Of a stretch of 64,000 bases of DNA, positions 60,729-64,000 are shown in pieces. Each line of letters begins with the position of its first letter. Position 1 is the stretch's first letter. The stretch covers positions 1 to 64,000 of the forward strand of contig NZ_JASLGE010000082.1 in NCBI RefSeq assembly GCF_030150285.1, written 5' to 3'. A program made the translations under genes and the position numbers. This DNA is from Pseudomonas sp. (lineage in GTDB: Bacteria > Pseudomonadota > Gammaproteobacteria > Pseudomonadales > Pseudomonadaceae). The notes beneath the pieces were generated by a model. The model was given only the letters and a program-made list of their open reading frames with translations. It did no database searches and was not told the DNA's origin.

Positions 60729-62090
60729 ATGTTGAAACCTGCGAAGAAACTGCAAAAAGTCCTGATCGCCAACCGCGGCGAGATCGCGCTGCGTATCCTG
60801 CGCGCCTGTAAGGAAGAGGGCATCAAGACCGTCGCTGTTTACTCGACGGCCGATACCGAATTGATGCACGTGAAACTGGCGGACGAAAGCATCTGCATCG
60901 GCCCGCCACTGGCCACGAACTCGTACCTGAAAGTCTCGAATATCATCGCCGCGGCAGAAGTGACCGGCGCCGATGGCATCCACCCGGGCTACGGCTTCCT
61001 CGCGGAAAACGCCGACTTCGCCGAACAAGTGGAAAAATCGGGGTTTGCCTTCATCGGCCCGAAAGCCGAAACCATTCGCCTGATGGGCGACAAGGTCTCG
61101 GCCAAGGACGCCATGATCGCGGCCGGTGTGCCAACCGTTCCAGGCTCCGACGGCCCACTGCCTGAAGACGAGGAAACCGCTCTGCGCATTGGTCGCGAAG
61201 TCGGCTACCCGGTGATCATCAAGGCCGCCGGTGGCGGTGGTGGTCGCGGCATGCGCGTGGTGCACAAGGAAGAAGACCTGATCGAAGCCGCCAAGCAGAC
61301 CCGCTCCGAAGCGGGCGCCTGGTTCGGCAACCCGATGGTCTACCTGGAGAAGTACCTGACCAACCCACGTCACGTGGAAGTCCAGGTACTGTCCGATGGC
61401 CAGGGCCACGCTATCCACCTGGGCGACCGCGATTGCTCGCTGCAACGTCGCCACCAGAAAGTCCTGGAAGAAGCTCCGGCTCCGGGCCTGGATGAAAAGG
61501 CGCGTCAGGAAGTCCTGGCACGCTGCGTCAAGGCGTGCATCGACATCAATTACCGTGGCGCCGGTACCTTCGAGTTCCTCTACGAAAACGGCCGCTTCTA
61601 CTTCATCGAGATGAACACTCGTGTGCAGGTAGAGCACCCGGTATCGGAGATGGTCACCGGTATCGACATCGTCAAGGAAATGCTGAGCATCGCAGCCGGT
61701 AACGTGCTGTCCTTCACCCAGGACGACGTGAAGATGCACGGCCACTCCCTGGAGTGCCGCATCAACGCCGAAGACCCGAAAACCTTTATCCCAAGCCCTG
61801 GCCTGGTCAAGCATTTCCACGCGCCCGGCGGCAACGGCGTACGTGTGGATTCGCACCTGTACAGCGGCTACAAGGTTCCGTCCAACTACGACTCGCTGAT
61901 CGGCAAGCTGATCACCTGGGGTGCCACTCGCGACGAGGCCATGGCCCGTATGCGCAACGCCCTGGACGAAATCGTGGTCGACGGCATCAAGACCAACATC
62001 CCGCTGCATCGGGATCTGGTTCGTGATGAAGGCTTCTGCGAAGGTGGTGTGAACATTCACTACCTGGAACACAAGCTGGCCAACCAGTAA
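60729..62090 (+). CDS. accC: Biotin carboxylase subunit of acetyl-CoA carboxylase
   Basis: 453 residues. ATP-grasp enzyme: N-terminal QKVLIANRGEIALRILRAC, glycine-rich loop AAGGGGGRGMRVV, HVEVQVLSDGQGHAIHLGDR, the catalytic EMNTRVQVEHPVSE, and the C-terminal domain to NIHYLEHKLANQ. Carboxylates biotin on AccB using bicarbonate and ATP. ATG 60729 follows GGAG at 8 bases; an upstream in-frame codon inside accB's end is rejected. Confidence 0.97.
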   Translation: MLKPAKKLQKVLIANRGEIALRILRACKEEGIKTVAVYSTADTELMHVKLADESICIGPPLATNSYLKVSNIIAAAEVTGADGIHPGYGFLAENADFAEQVEKSGFAFIGPKAETIRLMGDKVSAKDAMIAAGVPTVPGSDGPLPEDEETALRIGREVGYPVIIKAAGGGGGRGMRVVHKEEDLIEAAKQTRSEAGAWFGNPMVYLEKYLTNPRHVEVQVLSDGQGHAIHLGDRDCSLQRRHQKVLEEAPAPGLDEKARQEVLARCVKACIDINYRGAGTFEFLYENGRFYFIEMNTRVQVEHPVSEMVTGIDIVKEMLSIAAGNVLSFTQDDVKMHGHSLECRINAEDPKTFIPSPGLVKHFHAPGGNGVRVDSHLYSGYKVPSNYDSLIGKLITWGATRDEAMARMRNALDEIVVDGIKTNIPLHRDLVRDEGFCEGGVNIHYLEHKLANQ

Positions 62091-62100
62091 GTGCTCCACC

Positions 62101-62130
62101 CAACAAAGCCGCCTTCGGGCGGTTTTGTTG
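62101..62130 (+). terminator. Rho-independent terminator after accC
   Basis: CAACAAAGCCGCC-TTCG-GGCGGTTTTGTTG: 13-base stem with one G/T pair, UUCG tetraloop and T tract. Ends the aroQ-accBC transcript. Confidence 0.9.
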
Positions 62131-62148
62131 TTTATGGGCCACCGACCC

Positions 62149-62263
62149 CTGATCGTTCCCACGCTCGGCGTGGGAACGCCTCTTGTGGCGCTCCGCGCCA
62201 CGCCTTAACAACGGGACGCGGAGCGTCCGAGGCGGCATTCCCACGCCGAGCGCGGGAACGATC
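62149..62263. repeat. 115-bp intergenic repeat, copy 2
   Basis: Same design as the element at 59497: opens CTGATCGTTCCCACGCTCGG, closes with the inverse (GAGCGCGGGAACGATC), and has the internal GACGCGGAGCGTC segment. Between accC terminator and prmA. Confidence 0.8.
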
Positions 62264-62357
62264 GTCGGCGCAGTCGTCTTCTGGCTTGCTCTCGCGTAAA
62301 CTTGCGCGCTTTCGCGGCCTGCCCGCCGCACATTCATTTTTTTCAAAGGTGCCCGCC

Positions 62358-63236
62358 ATGCCTTGGCTGCAAGTCCGTCTCGCCATCAGCCCAGAACAAG
62401 CCGAAACCTACGAAGACGCGTTCCTCGAAGTGGGCGCCGTGTCGGTGACCTTCATGGACGCCGAAGACCAGCCGATTTTCGAGCCGGAACTCAACACCAC
62501 GCCGCTGTGGTCCCACACCCACTTGCTGGCCCTGTTCGAAGACGGCACCGACGCCGCTGCCGTGCTGGCCCATATGGAACTGCTCACCGGCAGCCCGCTG
62601 CCCGAGCATCACAGCGAAGTCATCGAAGACCAGGACTGGGAACGCAGCTGGATGGATAACTTCCAGCCCATGCGTTTCGGCCAGCGCCTGTGGATCGTGC
62701 CAAGCTGGCACGCCGCGCCCGAGCCAGACGCCGTCAACCTGCTGCTGGACCCGGGCCTTGCGTTCGGTACCGGCACGCACCCGACCACCGCCCTGTGCCT
62801 GGAATGGCTGGACGGCCAGGACCTGACCGACAGCAACGTACTGGACTTTGGTTGCGGCTCGGGGATCCTGGCCATCGCCGCCCTGCTGTTGGGCGCCAAG
62901 GAGGCCGTGGGCACCGATATCGACGTGCAGGCCCTGGAAGCCTCCCGCGATAACGCCGGGCGCAACAACATTGCCGAAGGCAAATTCCCACTCTACCTGC
63001 CTGAGGACCTGCCCCAGGTTCAGGCCGATGTGCTGGTGGCCAATATCCTCGCCGGGCCACTGGTGTCGCTGGCGCCGCAACTGTCGAGCCTGGTCAAGCC
63101 GGGCGGGCGCCTGGCGCTGTCGGGCATCCTCGCCGAGCAAGGTGAAGACGTGGCTGCGGCCTACGCCAAAGACTTCGAGCTGGACCCGATCGCCAACCGT
63201 GATGGCTGGGTACGCATCAGCGGTCGTCGGCGCTAG
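62358..63236 (+). CDS. prmA: Ribosomal protein L11 methyltransferase
   Basis: 292 residues. N-terminal L11-recognition domain (MPWLQVRLAISPEQAETYE), then the SAM-binding Rossmann fold with LDPGLAFGTGTHPTTALCL, VLDFGCGSGILAIAALLLGA and VANILAGPLVSL. Trimethylates ribosomal protein L11. AAAGGTG precedes the ATG. Same position as PA4849. Confidence 0.96.
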   Translation: MPWLQVRLAISPEQAETYEDAFLEVGAVSVTFMDAEDQPIFEPELNTTPLWSHTHLLALFEDGTDAAAVLAHMELLTGSPLPEHHSEVIEDQDWERSWMDNFQPMRFGQRLWIVPSWHAAPEPDAVNLLLDPGLAFGTGTHPTTALCLEWLDGQDLTDSNVLDFGCGSGILAIAALLLGAKEAVGTDIDVQALEASRDNAGRNNIAEGKFPLYLPEDLPQVQADVLVANILAGPLVSLAPQLSSLVKPGGRLALSGILAEQGEDVAAAYAKDFELDPIANRDGWVRISGRRR

Positions 63237-63266
63237 AATGAGCGCTTGCCTGAATCGGATGGCCGC

Positions 63267-64000
63267 ATGACCGACAGTTTCGTCACCCAGTGCCCACATT
63301 GCCAATCGCGCTTTCGCGTCAACCACGCTCAATTGAGCGTGGCCCGCGGCGTGGTGCGTTGCGGCTCGTGCCTGCAAGTGTTCAACGCCGCTCGCCAGTT
63401 GCTGGAGCAACGTGCCCAGGCGTCTGCGCCGGAACCTGAAGCGCCGACAACCCCCGAACCGATTGGCGAAGCACCTCCCGAGCCACCACGGGCCATCAGC
63501 CAGAAACAGTGGACGGCCGAAGAGCTGGACCTGGATAACCTGGACAAGGAACTGGCCAAGCTGGAACGTCGCGAGATCCAACATACCCAGGCCTTGGGTG
63601 CGGAACGTCGCCAGCCAGGTGCCGACCGCCGGCAAAAGGAAGAGTCCTTCAGCGCCAGCCGCGATACGGTCAAGGCCGAGGAAGAAAAGTGGGCGGCCAG
63701 CCTGTTCAGTGAGCCACCCCAAGAGCGCGCCCAGGCACCAGAAGAAGAGCCCGAGCCGGTTAAGGCACCTGCGTCCAAACAGCGCACCGAACCGTCCATG
63801 TCGGCCCACGTCGACGAACTCGATGACGAACCAGCTCTGCACGCCACTACCGTGGATGACGACCTCGACCCGCCGCTGACACCCACCCGCGACGAGCACG
63901 ATGAGCCTGAACCCGAAGACCGCGCACAGCCGCGCCGCAAGCGCGCGCGAACGGAGGCTGGTGTACACGACGAGTTACTCCAGGACCTGGAAGACGACCC
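63267..64000 (+). CDS. Zinc-ribbon, DUF3426-type protein (cut by window end)
   Basis: At least 244 residues, no stop before the edge. N-terminal zinc ribbon C9-P-H-C12 and C32-G-S-C35 of the MJ0042/zinc-finger type (CPHCQSRFRVNHAQL, VRCGSCLQVFNA), followed by a long Glu/Pro/Asp-rich acidic linker (about 55-240). In homologues (PA4850) a membrane helix and the DUF3426 domain come next, which would lie beyond the window. Function unknown. Confidence 0.8.
   Translation, partial: MTDSFVTQCPHCQSRFRVNHAQLSVARGVVRCGSCLQVFNAARQLLEQRAQASAPEPEAPTTPEPIGEAPPEPPRAISQKQWTAEELDLDNLDKELAKLERREIQHTQALGAERRQPGADRRQKEESFSASRDTVKAEEEKWAASLFSEPPQERAQAPEEEPEPVKAPASKQRTEPSMSAHVDELDDEPALHATTVDDDLDPPLTPTRDEHDEPEPEDRAQPRRKRARTEAGVHDELLQDLEDD

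Overview
The window is chromosomal DNA of a Pseudomonas, most likely of the P. fluorescens group. Evidence: gene order around speA-yciH-NUDIX-DUF2333-gcbA-chemoreceptor-aroQ-accB-accC-prmA follows the P. aeruginosa PA4838-PA4850 block; the tad/rcp/ppr Flp-pilus locus follows PA4293-PA4306; intergenic REP/REPIN elements have the typical Pseudomonas core. Nothing looks like a prophage, insertion sequence, CRISPR array or tRNA gene. Species assignment is inference from memory of gene order, not from a search.

Layout. 1-155: leftward tandem promoters of an rRNA operon whose genes lie off the left edge. 256-4933: beta-alanine/omega-amino-acid catabolism (aminotransferase and CoA-acylating semialdehyde dehydrogenase, leftward) with a divergent LysR regulator and a RutR-like TetR regulator. 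4947-11297: housekeeping and accessory metabolism (YigZ, an SDR, adenine/adenosine deaminase, LysR plus quinone-oxidoreductase-like enzyme, small ORF, Bcr/CflA pump). 11409-15021: copper homeostasis (copZ, small exported protein, copA, cueR) with two good CueR-type operators. 15018-17254: sulfide/persulfide module (TauE/SafE permease, BigR-like ArsR regulator, Blh-type persulfide dioxygenase). 17331-22731: RIO kinase, AraC regulator with a BASS transporter, then MazG-like/CmoM/two DUF4136 lipoproteins.

22967-38149: complete Tad (Flp type IVb pilus) locus: tadG, pprA-tadF, fppA, pprB, a DUF3613 protein, tadD-C-B-A-Z, rcpA, rcpC, flp, and an orphan receiver next to flp. The core operon is tightly packed with 4-base overlaps. 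38341-41528: a TpsB (two-partner secretion) outer-membrane transporter beside a collagen-like, glycine-rich lipoprotein; this pair, next to the pilus locus, is the most unusual item here.

41946-49617: pbpC, a small membrane protein and a giant alpha-2-macroglobulin lipoprotein (thioester CSEQ), a known periplasmic defence pairing. 49768-62090: MATE exporter, speA, yciH, NUDIX, DUF2333, the diguanylate cyclase gcbA, a chemoreceptor, then aroQ-accB-accC (fatty-acid initiation and shikimate). 62358-64000: prmA and the start of a zinc-ribbon DUF3426 protein cut by the window edge. dipZ (dsbD), expected from P. aeruginosa between the chemoreceptor and aroQ, is absent; a 117-bp repeat sits there instead.
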